Counted from the first letter of the stretch, positions 11,307-24,151 are shown. The stretch: DNA of 64,000 bases from Branchiostoma floridae (GCF_000003815.2 NC_049994.1:6733923-6797922); one strand, 5' to 3'. Made by a program: numbers and translations. The notes: generated by a model from the sequence alone, not told the origin.

Positions 11307-14300
11307 ATGGCGGACCTTGCGGACGACGCCGTCCTTTTCCAGGCTTCTGACTTCGCTTCTCAGGGTTATTCTCTGATGCAGGACATCAGGCGACAGGGCA
11401 AGCTGTGTGACGTAACCTTGAAGGTCTGTTGATGTGCTTGGAACGAGGTTAATGCGTGTATCTATTGAATAGTAAGCGCCTCTAGCTGGGAGGGGCCGGG
11501 TGAGGTACCGGTACGTTTGTTGTTTGCAGTCAAACTTGAGAAATAAGGGTGGGTACCGGTACAGAGAATTCAGGTTCAGGTCCGGTCCAGATCCTGGATC
11601 TAATTGTTTGTGATAAAATGTGAATGGGGGAAACTTAAAACAATGGTCCATTTCGCTACAAAGGAATCTGTTTGGTGGAGTATTGGTCTATAGCTTGATG
11701 TAAACAATACTAACTGCCTCTGTAACTAAGACCAGGTTTGACTGTAGAAACCTGGTAAAAATGACTTTCAGCGCTGCTTCGCTCTTGTTATTTCCTTGGG
11801 CGCGCCGGGAAGCCCCAAAATATGTGTGCATCTATCTGCCGCCGGTATAATCTGTTCGTTTTCTAGTTTTCAGGTCTGTTTTTTTCCAGAATGGCCCACT
11901 ACTAAAAAAAAAAAAAGTCTTGTACCAGTACCCACCCCTAATTCACACACTGCTAATCTACAAGCTGATAATTCGATGAAATTGAAAAATCATAATTGTT
12001 TTTGATAGGTCGACTTCTGTAATAATACACAGTTTTGTCCTTGTTACAACTTATATAATATTTCCTCTATTTTCAAAATTATTAGTTTTTACCACCGATC
12101 TAGCAAAATATGTCGCCCCTGACACTGTTGGCATGTAGTATGTAGTGTTAGTAAATACACTGATCCTTAAGAAAACAACAACACGGTGCATATGAGATGC
12201 TGTACAAGGGACTTTGGCCTGTACATAGATGTACTTATCTTTTTGAGATAAGGCCTGCAAAATCAGTAGAAATGTACAAAATTCATAGCAAATGCAGCAC
12301 CTTCAAGCTACCGGTACATATTATAAAGTGAGCAATTAAAACAGCCAAAATTCTAGCTCTGGACCCTTGCCTGCTTAAAATAGCTAATCAACACTTTCTG
12401 CAGTGAAGGAAATGAAATATTGTAACAGTGGGGTTCAAGGACAGCTAAACTGACCATGCCAAATGGCTTTAAGCTTTTTGGCGTAACTGTTTAGCATCTG
12501 GGGTTGTGATCTGGCAGTCCAGATTTAGCGTGGGTTCAAATCCTGGGTGTCAGGATTTGTTTCTTTCTGTTTCTACTCTTTCTAATATTGGTTCCCATGC
12601 CGACAGTGTGAGATACAGGCTAGAGATGTGCCACACAGGGATATTGAACTCGGAGATCTGAGGACGAATCTTGGAAAGAAAAGGGGGAGTAGTGTAACAG
12701 TTGGGTTCAATTACTGCTAAACTGACCATGCCAAATGGCTTTAGCCTTTTGGCATATGGGTTTAGCGTCTGAGTTTGTGATTTGATGGCCTGAATGTGGC
12801 GCAGGTTCGAATCCTGAGTCAGGATATTGCTTGTCTGTTACTAGCATAAAATATTATGTACCTTTCATTTCCTCTCTAAAATGATGGCATTTGTATTTGC
12901 GTTCAGGTTGGTGACCACAAGTTTACGGCACATCGTATCGTCCTGGCCGCCACCATACCGTACTTCCACGCCATGTTCACACACGACATGGTGGAGTGTA
13001 AACAAGACGAGATCAGCATTCAAGGAATCGAACCCAGGTGAGGTCACACCATTTTCACACACTTGAAGGTAATGTAAAATGAAATACATGTTTACGATAA
13101 TTTTATGGGGATGGGTGATTTAAGTCATCACTGCGACTGAGTTACGGAAAAAATACCCGTTGAGTCCTTCTTCACATTTCAGACTGGCATGAAACACTTG
13201 GTCTTAGCCTCAAACTAAAGGTTCCCTTGGCCAGGAAGAGTGTCAGGGCTAAGTCTTTTAGTGTCAGGGTAGTAAATGTCAATTTATATACAACTCCTTA
13301 AAAAAACGAAACAATATTATACTGTCCTGAAGCAGTACATAACGCCAGCCTGATTGTTAATACTATTATCATTTGTGAAATAGATTAGTTTCTTAGATTT
13401 TTAGATACTAGCAAGTCATGTAGTTAAACTGTTCTGTATGTATTGTATGTACAAGTTGCCATACATTGTATCCTTTACAGTTGCCATGCAAATTTAGTTT
13501 TTCTTCTTCTTTATGCCCTGTATTAACTTATTAAGTAATCAATTCCTTTCTCACAGTGCCCTGGAAGCAATGGTCAACTATGCGTACTGCGGCCAGGTGC
13601 AGATGGACGTCACCAATGTCCAGTCTCTCCTGGTGGCTGCAAGCTTCCTCCAGCTGCATCCTGTCAAGGAGGCCTGCTGCAGTTTCCTGGAGGACAGGTA
13701 GGGGGCACTTGTGCCTGCGATAAGATAGTAGCCTAGTGCATTTAAAATAGTCTAAGAGGTCTGATAGTTCAGTTGCAGTGTTTTGGGCCCTATTTTCCTT
13801 TTTCTAAGGGCTAACAATAGTATGTACCGTAAATGCATTTTAAGTTCGCGGAGATTTAATTTTGCGTAAGCGGGACTTTTCGTGGTGGATTTAAGTTCGC
13901 GGTAGCACCATGCACTGTAATCTCTTACTGCCTTAAAAACATGTTCACAGTAGTTTTAAGTGTGCGGCCGCCTTGAAAATTTGAACCGCGAAAGTTTCTG
14001 CATTTACAGTATATGACTGCCCAATTGGAAAAAAATCCCGGAATTCCAAAGGAAGAGGTTGATGGATCATCATAATATTTGGAATGTATATAGCTTTGGA
14101 GATACCGTATATAATTTGATACTAATCATGGAAATCAGGGGCTAATTTGCATAATCAAACTTAAGACATATGTTAAGTTTGTTTTGGTATTGTGAAGGTA
14201 TATGTTATTATTCCATCATGTTTCTTAACGTTGTCTCCCCCCCAAATATCTTTGTTACATTGAATGTTTCTACCTTTTTATTACTGTATATTGGTTGTTC

Positions 14301-17300
14301 CTATATGTTTCATGGCCTTGTTCAGATTTTAAGATGCTTGTATGAAAAATGCCCCTGCACTTCCAGAGCAAGCCGCTAGGGGGCCCAAACCTACATCACT
14401 TCTTCCTTACATCACAAGCTATCTGCCACAAACATATCAAGACCATAGCATATCCAAGTCAGAAGACACGAAAAATTCTGCTGCAATTACCAAGGCTACA
14501 CACCAGGGAGCCCAAAATTGACCCTGACCTTTGTACTAGTACTTACATATCAAATATCATTACAATGCATCCAGACGTTCTAATGTCATGCTGACCACAA
14601 ATATCCAAGGACACAACAAGTCAACAGTAACAGGTCAAGGGTCAGATCCATGATGGCCGCATCCTTGGATCCTGCTGCACATGGGATGTGTATCCATCTT
14701 AATCTTCTGTGTGGAGGGTCTCTTGTAGGCCAATTTTAGTGTTATTGGATGTAGATGACAGGGTTTAATGTGTCCTTATGTTCATTTTTTGTTTTGTTTA
14801 CTTAGTTAGACCGCATGACAAGCCAATATCCAACAGCCTTTCTGCCCCCCTCCCACTCTTGTTTATATATATTTTTATTGACTTTTTCTTCAATTACTTT
14901 GGCCCATCAACATTTCTATAACCCACTTTAGCAGTTTTCCGTCCCTCTTCGATAAGGAACAGGATCTGGCAGCCCTCGACCCCTCCCCCTACTCAGGGTT
15001 ACCGAGTTGGCCAGACAGGGGTCATCAGCTGAAGTGGAAGCAGCCTGTCTAAGGGATGAGCTCCCCGACACAAAGCTCCTACCTGACCTGGGGTAGCTTC
15101 ATTGCGGCAGCTGGCGATAAACTGACAGACTGGTGTGATGGATGATGTGATACCGATAGCCCAGTTAGTGCGGTTACAGGTTGGCGTCAGGAAGGATATC
15201 CGGCCGTAAAAAACCCTATCCAAACTGAAATGGAAAGTTCTTCATACAGATAAAGGCACAGGCAGTGCCGGTAGCAGTCACCGACGAGCAGCCGGTATTG
15301 TTGCGGGCCTCGCTGACTTGCGGGTGCGGAAGGCAGGGTCCGGCCATCGAGGCAAACCATGGTGTTGAAGCCCAGAGCTGGACTCACTGGACGGACGGGC
15401 AGCATGGAAGCACAGTGTGAAGACTATCCGACTGCTGCCTACCCCTGTGACAGGGATCCCAGCAGCAGTATAATCAAAAATGGATACGACGACGACGACG
15501 ACGACAAACAAACAGACACAGCAAAAGCTATACCATTTATCATGGAACTTCTTGGAAGTAAATAAAGAAGACTACAAATCAGGTATCTAGCCTGCCTGAA
15601 ATTTCTTTCCGTCAGCCAATTCCCATTGTCGCAAAAACTGTGTAAAGTCACTATTCCAGGAGTAAGAAACACTGAACTGAGGCCTTGAAAAACGGGTTTT
15701 TAATGAGATTATCGTATGCAAAAGGGCGCTGACACACTTTGTCAACAATAATAACAATAGCAAAACAAACAGTGTTTGGCTTTTACGGTCATGGATGGTG
15801 TCCCCAAGCCGCCTGTAGCTTCCGCCAAGGATTTTTGTCCGTCAAGGTTGACGGATTGGTTTGAAAATTTTTCCGTCACATGCAGCAAATTCCGTCAATT
15901 GACAGAAAAACGGACGCTGGCTATAGAGCCCTGTTACAAATACTAACTATTGTGTATGTTTTTCTACAGGTTGCATCCTAACAACTGTCTGGGTGTGAAG
16001 AGATTCTCAGAGACGTACATGTGTCACAATCTTGCCGAGGCATCCAACAGGTATATCCAGCACAACTTCATCGAGGTGTACAAGTCTGAGGAGTTCCTGT
16101 CTCTACAGAAGGCTGAAGTACTGCAGCTGCTCTCCAGGGATGAACTCAATGTGAAACACGAGGAAGAGGTTTGTGAAATGTTTCAATACGAGCGATTCGA
16201 TGAAGTCATGGTGATGCAGTGGTAGGCAAAAAGCAGGTGTTTGCCAAACGATTGATTTACATATTAACCGGTAATTGGATCTGCTAATTTAAATGTCAAT
16301 TTTTAATCCAATCTACTGTCGTCCTGGTAGGAACCTACCGCCGAATACCCCGGATATAAACAACAACAGCGATCGCTCGTATTAACAGGATTCCAAGTTA
16401 TATTTCATTTAATTAACCTGAATGTTTATTTGCAACTTCTTGTCCGTAATAGATAATTGCAACATGCAACATACAGAATAAATGGTAAACATACAAAAAG
16501 TAAAAGACTTTGGTATAGATAACAATAGTGATATGTAGAAACAAGAGGCTATTCTAGTGATGATATGTACAGCTAAGAGCTACAATCTACGCATTTGGGG
16601 TTTGACTTCTTTTCCGGAAGCAGTGGAAGACAAAGTATCCCACTTTTTCTATAATGAGTATGTTATGTAACATTAACAAGGTTATAGTTCTGTTTTCGTC
16701 AGTAAACGTTTGGAAATTAATTGCTTCATTTATGGATGATTTTAACATACCTTAAATGGCTGTAGAAAATTATAGGCCTTCTCATTGCTATGTGGTTATC
16801 GTTTCCTTAGCAACGGTTGCTATGGAAATTAGCTAGGCACTTTCAAGGATCAGAAAATGAGAACTCTCCTGCCGATTGTGACTTTCACTCAGTTTGATGT
16901 TATTGTCACAAGTATTACTCAAGTCATGCTGCTTTATTTTTTATTTGTGGACAGTAGGAAGCAGGCTGAAATCTTGACCACAAACACATACAATTTACAA
17001 AAATGAACAATCATATAATCAAGTAGAATAGATACATTGAAAACAGATAAAGCTACCAAAGATGTAGAACTTGTGCATGATAAGCTAAGAAATTAAGAGC
17101 TAAACAGTGGCACAGCTGGAAGCAAATCTTAAATGTCATGTACATACACAGTGCTTCTGAAAGCTTAGTGACCTGTAACTTGGGTGAACATTAAGTGTAG
17201 TGATACTTTCCAAAACAACTACGTTACAACTATAAATAGAAAAGCTGTTTATTTCCACAGGTGTATGAAGCGGCTATCCAGTGGATCCGCCATGATGAGG

Positions 17301-20300
17301 AGAGGAGAAAAGAAGACCTGGTGGATCTCATGTCCAAGGTTCGCCTGCCTCTGCTCAAGCCACAGTTCATCATCGAGAGAGTCATGACAGAGGAACTGGT
17401 ACGCAGCTCACACCAGTGCAGGTGGGATGGTGTATACTTATTAGTTAATTAAAACAGTTCTCCTTTAACCATCACAAAACCCACACATAATAGAAAAGGT
17501 GGGATCTTTCGTCTTCCACTGTCTTCAAAAAAGGAGTCGAACCCAATAACCCAGGATCTAGAGTTAGCTTTTACTAGTTTTAGACTAGAGTAGACACTTG
17601 TGACATTGTATTTTACACTGTTTGAATCTTGTATGTTACCTGCAATTAGCCCACGGGCAAGAATTTGCAATAAAACTTGTTAATAGGTACAGAGATGTAG
17701 TGAAAGGTCATTTGTAAGTTGTAGTATATGGTGCAAACATAATATTGAAGATTTCCATCTGACAACAGATACGGAAGTGATTGACATTGTTGTAACAAGG
17801 AGCTACTAGCATAGTGTTGGCTGTATCTCTTTCTTGATTGACTAAATGTGGGTTCTGTGACAAATGTCAGACTTAGTCTTGAATCCAGCATGTTCCTGCA
17901 TGGTTTAAGCAATAAGTTTTTATACTTCATTCACCAAATTTTCAGATAGGAGATAGGGGCAAATTTTCAGATAGGGACAAATGGTTAAAGGGATGCTTAT
18001 ATTAAGCATACTGTAATAGCAGAAAATACTGTAAATGCAGAAATGTTCGCGGTGGATTAATGTTCGCGGTTTTCGCGGCGGTCGCTTCACCGCAAATTTA
18101 AAACCACCGCAAACATTTTTCCATAACAGTAAGAGACTACAGTGCATGGTGCCACTGCGAAATTAAAACCACTGTGAAAAGGCCATTTTCCCCCTACCGC
18201 AAAATTAAATCCCCGCGAACTTGAATGCATTTACAGTAGTTTTGTGTTCACGGTTTTTGAGGTAGCCCATTCACCGCCAATTTAAAACAACCACAAACGT
18301 TTTTCCATTATCGTGGTATGAGTCTATGCTACCGCAAACGTAAAACCACCATGAATACTCCATTTTCCTGCTACAGCAAAAGTAAATCCCCGCAAACTGG
18401 AATGCATTTACAGTACTGTAATTCACTTTGTCTTCTTGGTACCCTTTAACCTTCATGGTCTGAGGATATTTGACTTTTTCTCAGAACTAAATGTTCGCTG
18501 TGGCAGCAGGTTCACGTAAAAAAAATGTGGAGAATTATTTGTTGTCGGTAATGATAAGTTCATGTTACAGTTGTCACAAGGAAAACCGTAAGCATAAAAG
18601 TCAAAGTCAAAGTTCCTTCCCACGCCTGATGGCGCATAGGGAGGTGCCCATCTCTGTTTCAGTAGCCCTGGGCCACACAAAACAATCACTACAGCAGGGG
18701 GCTAGTCCACCGGTAGTGGTGTGTGCTCAACTTCCATGCTCTTTCCCAAATGCTGAGTGCTAAGCAGAGAAAGCAGCATGTACCAGTTTTTAAAGTCTTT
18801 GGTATGACTCGGCCGGGGATCGAACTCACGACCTACCGAATGCAAGGCAAACACTCTACTACTCACTTGGCCATTGCACCGAGCATAAAAGTACACAAAA
18901 AATCAGGAATTATATTAAAGCATCTTTTTTCACCTATTTTGTTCAGGGATCTTGTGGATGAAGCCAAGGACTACTACCTCATGCCCCAGCGCAGGTCCCA
19001 GCTCAGTAGTCGACTCCGTCCCCGCTGTTGTACTGACATTCCAGGTCGGATCTACGCTGTGGGGGGACTGACACAAGCAGGTGACAGCTGTCAATCACTC
19101 ACCGGCTGTAATTAGTTTAAGTAATAAGTGTGCTCAATCCAGTTTAGCCCAGGCTTTTAGCTACAATTTTATCCTATGGGGTCCAAAGTTTTTGAAGTGC
19201 AGCAAGGGCTCGGCGGGGTTAAGTATTAAGCAGTATTAAGAGTTTTCAAGAATTTTAAGTTCAAATGGTGCATTCTAAGGTATCCTGAGGGGCAAAATTA
19301 CTCAGTCAAATAACCCAGTGGCATCCCTGGCCAATCAGAATTTCATGCTTGTCAGAGGATCTACTCCCAGCGTCAGGGCATCTAGTGCGTCCGATTTCTT
19401 GTTATTTTAAGAACAGCGCATCCAAATGACGGCATGACGCATGTCTTGGTAAAAGCCTGGTATCAAAAGATATCTGAGCAGCTCATCATCATAGCCCTTG
19501 AAGGCTTAATGAGGTATATTCAGACTGTATTCTGAAATTTGAAGTCTGTCGTCTCTCTTATCCTCCCAATTGTGCCACTGTCTTGTACTGCAGGAGAATC
19601 CTTGAGCACAGTGGAGGTGTTTGACCCAATCCTGCAACAGTGGGACCTGGCTCCACCAATGGCATCACTCCGTAGCAGAGTGGGCGTCGCCGTGCTCGCG
19701 GGAAAGTTGTACGCTATCGGTGGATACGATGGCGAAGTGCGTCTCAGTACCGTGGAGGAATTTGATGCAGAAACAGGAAAGTGGAGTTTAACAACAGGAA
19801 TGAACAGCAAGAGGAGGTATGGGACATTTTATAGTATACAATGGTTATGAAAGTTTTTATTTTCAATGTCTATCCCTCTCCTTCGACCACCTTTTACCTC
19901 CACAACTGAAATCAGGTACCCATTTTCCACAAGGGCGGGGTGAGGGAACTTTCCCAACAACACAACGTATAACTAAGAATTGCAGGGTTGAATCTGTGAC
20001 CTCCCAATGTCTTAAAGCCTTAAGTCACATTTCCAAAGCTGGGCCAGGCCAGGCAGCTTTCGGAAGCAAAAAGAATGATATAAAAGACATCAAAATACAC
20101 AAAATGGCAAAATATGATTCATGAGAATGATCTGTGTATATTTCTAGGTATACAGTTTTCGTTTCTTAAAACTTTGGAAATGCGACCTAAGCCTTACCTG
20201 TAGTCACTGGACCATTTTGATGCCATACAGGGCAGCCTCTCATATTCAAGGCAACCTGTAGCTTTAAATGTCCTGTTCCAACAGAATATACAATTATTGT

Positions 20301-23300
20301 AGTTGTGCCAGAAAGTTATGAATTTCAAGGTTTTCTTTCAAACATATATTTTTACTATTTTCTTCCAACAGTGACTGTTTTAAAGGTAGAGTGTGTACCT
20401 CCCAATTTTCGATGTCTGACATCTTGGTCACAGACAATGGCTTAGTCTCGATCTCACGAGAGAACACGAGAATAGACAAGGCTTGCGTAGATCATCTGCC
20501 CCCTCCCGCCGCCTCCCCCCATGACATCGAGACTAGGCCATTCTCCGTGACCAAGATGTGCTGTCAGACCTTAAAAAAAAATACATTCTCTGCCTTTAAA
20601 ACAGTCACTGTTGGAAAAAAATTGCTAGTGACTTTACACATATGTGACTGATGAACCTCTTCAACGAAACATATATTTGACTATTTTGTTCCCACAGTGC
20701 TTTAGGAGCAGCGACTCTAGTAGGAAAACTCTACGTCTGTGGAGGGTACGATGGGATATCGTCTCTAAGTAGCGTGGAGTGTTACGATCCCGATACCAGA
20801 AAGTAAGTTTACTTCTTTCAATAGTAAGATTTTAACAACAGGTAAAACTTTGCAGTGTATGCCAGAGTGTGTCATTATAATGTTAATGACCCGGCCTGAG
20901 GTGCATATGGTACTGTAAATGCATTTAAGTTCGCGGATATTTAATTTTGCAGTACTGGGAAAATGAACTTTTCGCGGTGGTTTTAAGTTTGCGGTATAGT
21001 GCCATGCACTGCAGTGTCTTGTTATCGAAAAATGTGCGTCCAGGTGTTTTTAAATTTGCAGTGATGCAGCCTCCGCAAAAACCGCGAACATTAAACCACC
21101 GCGAAAGTTTCTGCATTTACAGTATATTTACAAGCATAGTTAGTTGCTATAACAACCAAATAAACCACTGAGCAAAGTGTACGGTAACATTACAAATAGT
21201 GATCCAACGGAAACCTTGTAAAACATGGTCATTATGGAGTAATAATGGCAGGTGTTCATTGTAAAATGGGGTCTTTTCATTGAGCAATATCATTCACAGT
21301 CAGAATCAGTCCTCATCCTTTCAAAGTAGAAAGAGGGAGATACAAGAGATTACCAGTGTGTGAAAGAATTTGCAAATACTATACATTGAAAGCAGTGGAA
21401 GACAAAACACTTTTTATTTCCAAGTGTTCATTCAACCAAACTGAAAGAATCACTTTGTTTAGAGAAGCCAAAAAGACATATCCCAACTTCCCACACTCGC
21501 AGACAAACAGAAAGCCACTTTTCTCTTGAAATTGCAGAACCCACAAATTGTAGAAAAGTTGGGGCTTTTCGTCTCCCTCTGATCCAAGAAAGATGTCAAA
21601 CCCAAACCTGTTTAGAAATAGCCAACACTAGTATTAGAGTAGAATATTGTTTATAACTGTTCATTGTCACTTGTATATCTACTATGTCTATACTATGCAC
21701 TTGCAATTAGCCCTCGGGCATGAACTTCTTCATCATTTGGCTATAATAAAGTTTTATATTGAATAAAATGTAGATTATTGAATGGTATTGTTGACTCCCT
21801 GCAGATGGAACCTGGTAACCCAGATGATCAGATCTCGCAGTGCAGCGGGAATCGCTGCGTTCGAGGGTCAACTGTATGCTCTCGGGGGTCACGATGGGCT
21901 CCAGATATTTCACTCTGTAAGTATGATGGCTGTGTGAGAAATTATTGTCTCATTCAGAAGCTTTTTCACTCCATTGAAAGTAATACAAAATATATATATT
22001 ATGTTACATGGGCGCATTCATAATGACGCTACAGAAAACCTCTCCATATTATTCATTCTTTCTTGAGCACATTTTCTTTAGATCATGAGAAAAAAAATTA
22101 CCAATTACCAATAAACATACACTCTTTGTTTATAGCAATAACAAACTACACTTTGTCACTCCAAGCATTAGGCACTTTCTTGCTGTTCGTGTGCACCACT
22201 CAGAACCTAGGACTGTGTACCAAAGACATTGCGCGATGTTGCCAAACATTACCTGCTAATTTCTTCAGTTACGAACAAACTTTACCCAATCTAACCGCTG
22301 GCTTAAAGAGAATATCTCACCGCTAAAATTACGTGTCCATGCAGTCGTTCAGTTTTTGGCTTGGAACTCTTTTAGGGTGCCCACTTGGAGTAGTACATGA
22401 ATGATACCTTACTATATATATCTACATTTTAAAGTTGTTGAATAATATTTCAGTGCACAACAGTGCAAAGAGGGAAAAAGACTTCTAGTATTTGTTTTGA
22501 TTGAAAGTATAATTCTTTATACACCCTCTGGTGTATGGAGCAGTTTCCATCTCTATTCTATAGCCCTTGGGCCACACTGTTGTGCAAGCACTACAGTACA
22601 GAGTTTGTCTACTTGAGAATACTATTTGTATAGAGCAAGAATGTTTTCAGCATAGCTTTTTTGGTTTAGTATAAATTTAAAAATTCTGTACAAAATGCAA
22701 TGTGCTTACCAACAAGCTTTTGATCAGTCCTTTTGAAGTTGAAATGACCCAAAGCCTAATATATTATGTGACCTGACCAGTGTCAAAGGTGCCCCAAAAG
22801 TTGGTATCAACCGTCGTCTCTGATTAGGAATGTTTGATGGGCTCTAGATAAAAATAATAAATGTAGATGACACTTAACGGAAATAACTTGAATAATTTTT
22901 TTACTATGCCAATTACTACATCATCTGAATCTGATGAATGGATTTTTATAAATATTTGTTTTTTGTTTTGTGCCCAGGTTGAGGTGTATAACCCCCACAC
23001 GTACCGGTGGAGTCTGATATCACCGATGCTGACCAAGCGCTGCAGACTTGGTGTAGCGGGACTGGACGGGAAACTGTATGCTTGCGGGGGATACGATGGC
23101 TCAGGTATGCAGATTTAACATGTTTATCTGGAGCCAAGAATAACATTTTGGACTTAACATGTAGGACTGCACTCTAATGTGTGAAAAGTGTAATATTCGT
23201 AGTTAACAACAATTATATACATGTGTATGTCTTAGGGTCTTTACTTGAGTCAAATATTTTAAAGAACTAGATGTTAATTTATTTTACTATGTCACCTTAT

Positions 23301-24151
23301 AAACATTTTTAAGATGTTAACTACCTTTATAAGTCATGATTTTTTACCCACCACAATTCAGCCATTTGTGCTGCAAGAGTTAATCCATTAAACCAAGGAG
23401 CTTTTATCAACTAATGAAAGCTCCATGATTAAACCTGGTGTGTTATGCCGAAGGGCGGTTATACCGGCTATATCTGATACAGATACAGTAACCATCCTCT
23501 CTGTCTTTCCCTCTTACCTAGCTATTAGGTTAATTAAACTTTATTGGAGTGACACATTTAAAAAAAAATTTTGGCCAGCAATTTTTTTTCAAGCATGCAA
23601 ATTGTTTTTTGAGGGAAAGTACTGTAAATGCAGAAATGTTCGCGGTGAATTAATGTTTGCTGTTTTCGCGGTGACCACTTGACCGCGAACTTAAAACCAC
23701 CGCGAACATTATTCTATCATGGTATTAGACTGCATTCTATGGTGTTACGGCAAAAATAAAACCACCACAAAAAGTCCTTTTTCCCGCTACCGCGAAATTA
23801 AATCCCCGCAAACTTAAATACATTTACAGTATCAATGCTTTTGAGAAATGGGAATGAACCAATTTTCCTGACCAATGTTTCTCTGTAGGTTTTCTGGACT
23901 CTGTTGAAATGTACGACCCAGCCACAAACCTGTGGACGTTTGTCGCACCGATGAACAACCGGCGCAGTCGAGTGGCCGTGGTCTCAACCTGCGGCCGCCT
24001 TTACGCCATCGGGGGATACGATGGGAAAACGAACTTAAACACGGTTGAGGTGTACACTCCTGAGACAAATACGTGGACTTATGTGGCGCCAATGTGTGCT
24101 CATGAGGGAGGGGTGGGGGTGGGGGTCATACCTTGGCTCACAACATCATGA
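11307..24151 (+). CDS. KLHL18: Kelch-like protein 18 (KLHL18), complete, 11 coding exons
   Basis: Exons: 11307-11423, 12907-13037, 13557-13697, 15970-16168, 17261-17421, 18947-19080, 19594-19816, 20698-20802, 21805-21916, 22978-23104, 23889-24151. They join in frame at GT-AG sites into 570 residues (human KLHL18 has 574). Residues ~20-135 are a BTB domain ('[13 protein letters not shown]', '[16 protein letters not shown]'), ~140-250 a BACK domain ('[11 protein letters not shown]'), and ~285-565 six kelch repeats, each with a GG-Y/H-DG turn (e.g. YAIGGYDG). The first exon matches KLHL18 specifically. In vertebrates KLHL18 is a CUL3 ubiquitin-ligase adaptor, reported to act on Aurora A and, in photoreceptors, on UNC119; that role here is inferred. 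The ATG follows CAAC (CAACATGG, good context). The first donor (AAG|GTCTGT) is weak. The C-terminus ends 'IPWLTTS', slightly different from vertebrates. Confidence 0.95.
11545..11940. mobile_element. MITE, GGGGTGGGTACCGGTAC family, copy 2 (klhl18 intron 1)
   Basis: Starts AAGGGTGGGTACCGGTACAG and ends TGTACCAGTACCCACCCCTA. The internal order is the same as in the copy at 10151-10583. It sits in klhl18 intron 1, beginning 122 bp after exon 1. Confidence 0.75.
12421..12850 (+). mobile_element. TRIM-like miniature LTR element (klhl18 intron 1)
   Basis: Two direct repeats of ~155 bp start TGTAACAGT at 12421 and 12693. Both include 'CTAAACTGACCATGCCAAAT' and a tRNA B-box-like GGTTCRAATCCTG. The second copy is immediately preceded by the purine run AAAGAAAAGGGGGAGTAG (12675-12692), as expected of a polypurine tract before a 3' LTR. 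After the first copy comes TGGTTCCCATGCCG, in the position and form of a tRNA primer-binding site. The internal region is only ~100 bp and non-coding. That is the layout of a terminal-repeat retrotransposon in miniature. Target duplication is unclear. Confidence 0.6.
13825..14011. mobile_element. MITE, TACTGTAAATGCA family (klhl18 intron 3)
   Basis: Ends are TACCGTAAATGCA and TGCATTTACAGTA. The interior has repeated TTCGCGGT / ACCGCGAA motifs in inverted orientation. It is one of five copies in klhl18 introns. Confidence 0.8.
14345..14620. repeat. Dispersed repeat fragment ('CCGCTAGGGGGCC' family)
   Basis: The stretch 'AAAATGCCCCTGCACTTCC...CCGCTAGGGGGCCCAAAC' followed by 'ATCAAGACCATAGCATATCC' resembles internal parts of the element at 40550-41642 (near 40960-41040 and 41400). 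It is a fragment without visible ends. The flanking 14620-14980 shows nothing I can name. Confidence 0.5.
14985..15512 (+). mobile_element. Possible RTE-type LINE 3' end (klhl18 intron 3)
   Basis: Contains GGCGTCAGGAAGGATATCCG followed by GCCGTAAAAA (15182-15211), a motif I know from the 3' ends of RTE-like and related retroelements. A (GAC)n simple repeat at 15485-15507 would be its tail. No RT coding is present. Confidence 0.4.
17455..17690. repeat. Dispersed repeat ending GCAATTAGCCC..GGGCA (klhl18 intron 5)
   Basis: 'GGGATCTTTCGTCTTCCACTGTCTTC...GGAGTCGAACCC' followed ~160 bp later by 'TGCAATTAGCCCACGGGCA' and 'GCAATAAAAC'. The same order recurs at 21385-21755, and the end alone at about 34980-35118. 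The terminal GGGCAxGAAxTTGCAATAAA resembles CR1/L2 3' tails, so it is probably a LINE or SINE end. Confidence 0.5.
18027..18415. mobile_element. Two adjoining MITEs, TACTGTAAATGCA family (klhl18 intron 5)
   Basis: The first, 18027-18238, has both ends (TACTGTAAATGCA and TGCATTTACAGTA). The second runs from about 18236 to 18415 and shares its 5' end with the first one's 3' TACAGTA. Both carry the CCGCAAANTTAAAACCACC internal motif. Either a tandem insertion or a partial duplication occurred. Confidence 0.8.
18601..18881 (-). mobile_element. tRNA-derived SINE with target-site duplication (klhl18 intron 5)
   Basis: On the minus strand the element begins at ~18883 with a tRNA-like head: A-box-like TGGCCAAGTGAG and B-box GAGTTCGATCCC (about 18807-18818 on the plus strand). 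It ends in a (TTTGAC)n tail at 18601-18613. The 10-bp AGCATAAAAG occurs on both sides (18591-18600 and 18882-18891), a perfect target-site duplication. A related fragment without the head lies at about 22530-22600. Confidence 0.8.
19880..20020 (-). mobile_element. SINE fragment related to the one at 43.0-43.2 kb (klhl18 intron 7)
   Basis: Contains 'TCAGGTACCCATTTT', 'GGGGTGAGGGAACTTTCCCAA' and a degraded B-box on the complementary strand. The order matches the SINE at 43030-43216. Widely spread invertebrate SINEs with a conserved central domain (Nin-DC type) look like this; that assignment is from memory. Confidence 0.5.
20363..20616. mobile_element. Hairpin element in klhl18 intron 7
   Basis: TTCCAACAGTGACTGTTTTA at the left and TAAAACAGTCACTGTTGGAA at the right are perfect inverted repeats. 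Pairing resumes further in (GACATCTTGGTCACAG..CTTAGTCTCGAT against ATCGAGACTAGG..GTGACCAAGAT). It ends ~80 bp before exon 8. Confidence 0.75.
20911..21124. mobile_element. MITE, TACTGTAAATGCA family (klhl18 intron 8)
   Basis: Intact inverted ends TACTGTAAATGCA and TGCATTTACAGTA with TTCGCGGT motifs inside. Same family as 13825-14011, 18027-18415 and 23620-23831. Confidence 0.85.
21385..21765. repeat. Dispersed repeat ending GCAATTAGCCCTCGGGCATGAA (klhl18 intron 8)
   Basis: Shares with 17455-17690 the 'CTTTTCGTCT.CC' and 'GTCAAACCCAA' segments and the terminal GCAATTAGCCCTCGGGCATG followed by ATAATAAAG. It ends shortly before exon 9. Confidence 0.5.
23620..23831. mobile_element. MITE, TACTGTAAATGCA family (klhl18 intron 10)
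   Basis: Begins TACTGTAAATGCAG, ends CATTTACAGTA, with alternating CCGCGAA/TTCGCGG motifs. It ends 57 bp before the last coding exon. Confidence 0.85.

Noticed and set aside
18800-18885. tRNA gene on the minus strand
   Set aside because: A- and B-box are present, but it is the head of a SINE with a (TTTGAC)n tail and a target-site duplication; no sound cloverleaf was made out.
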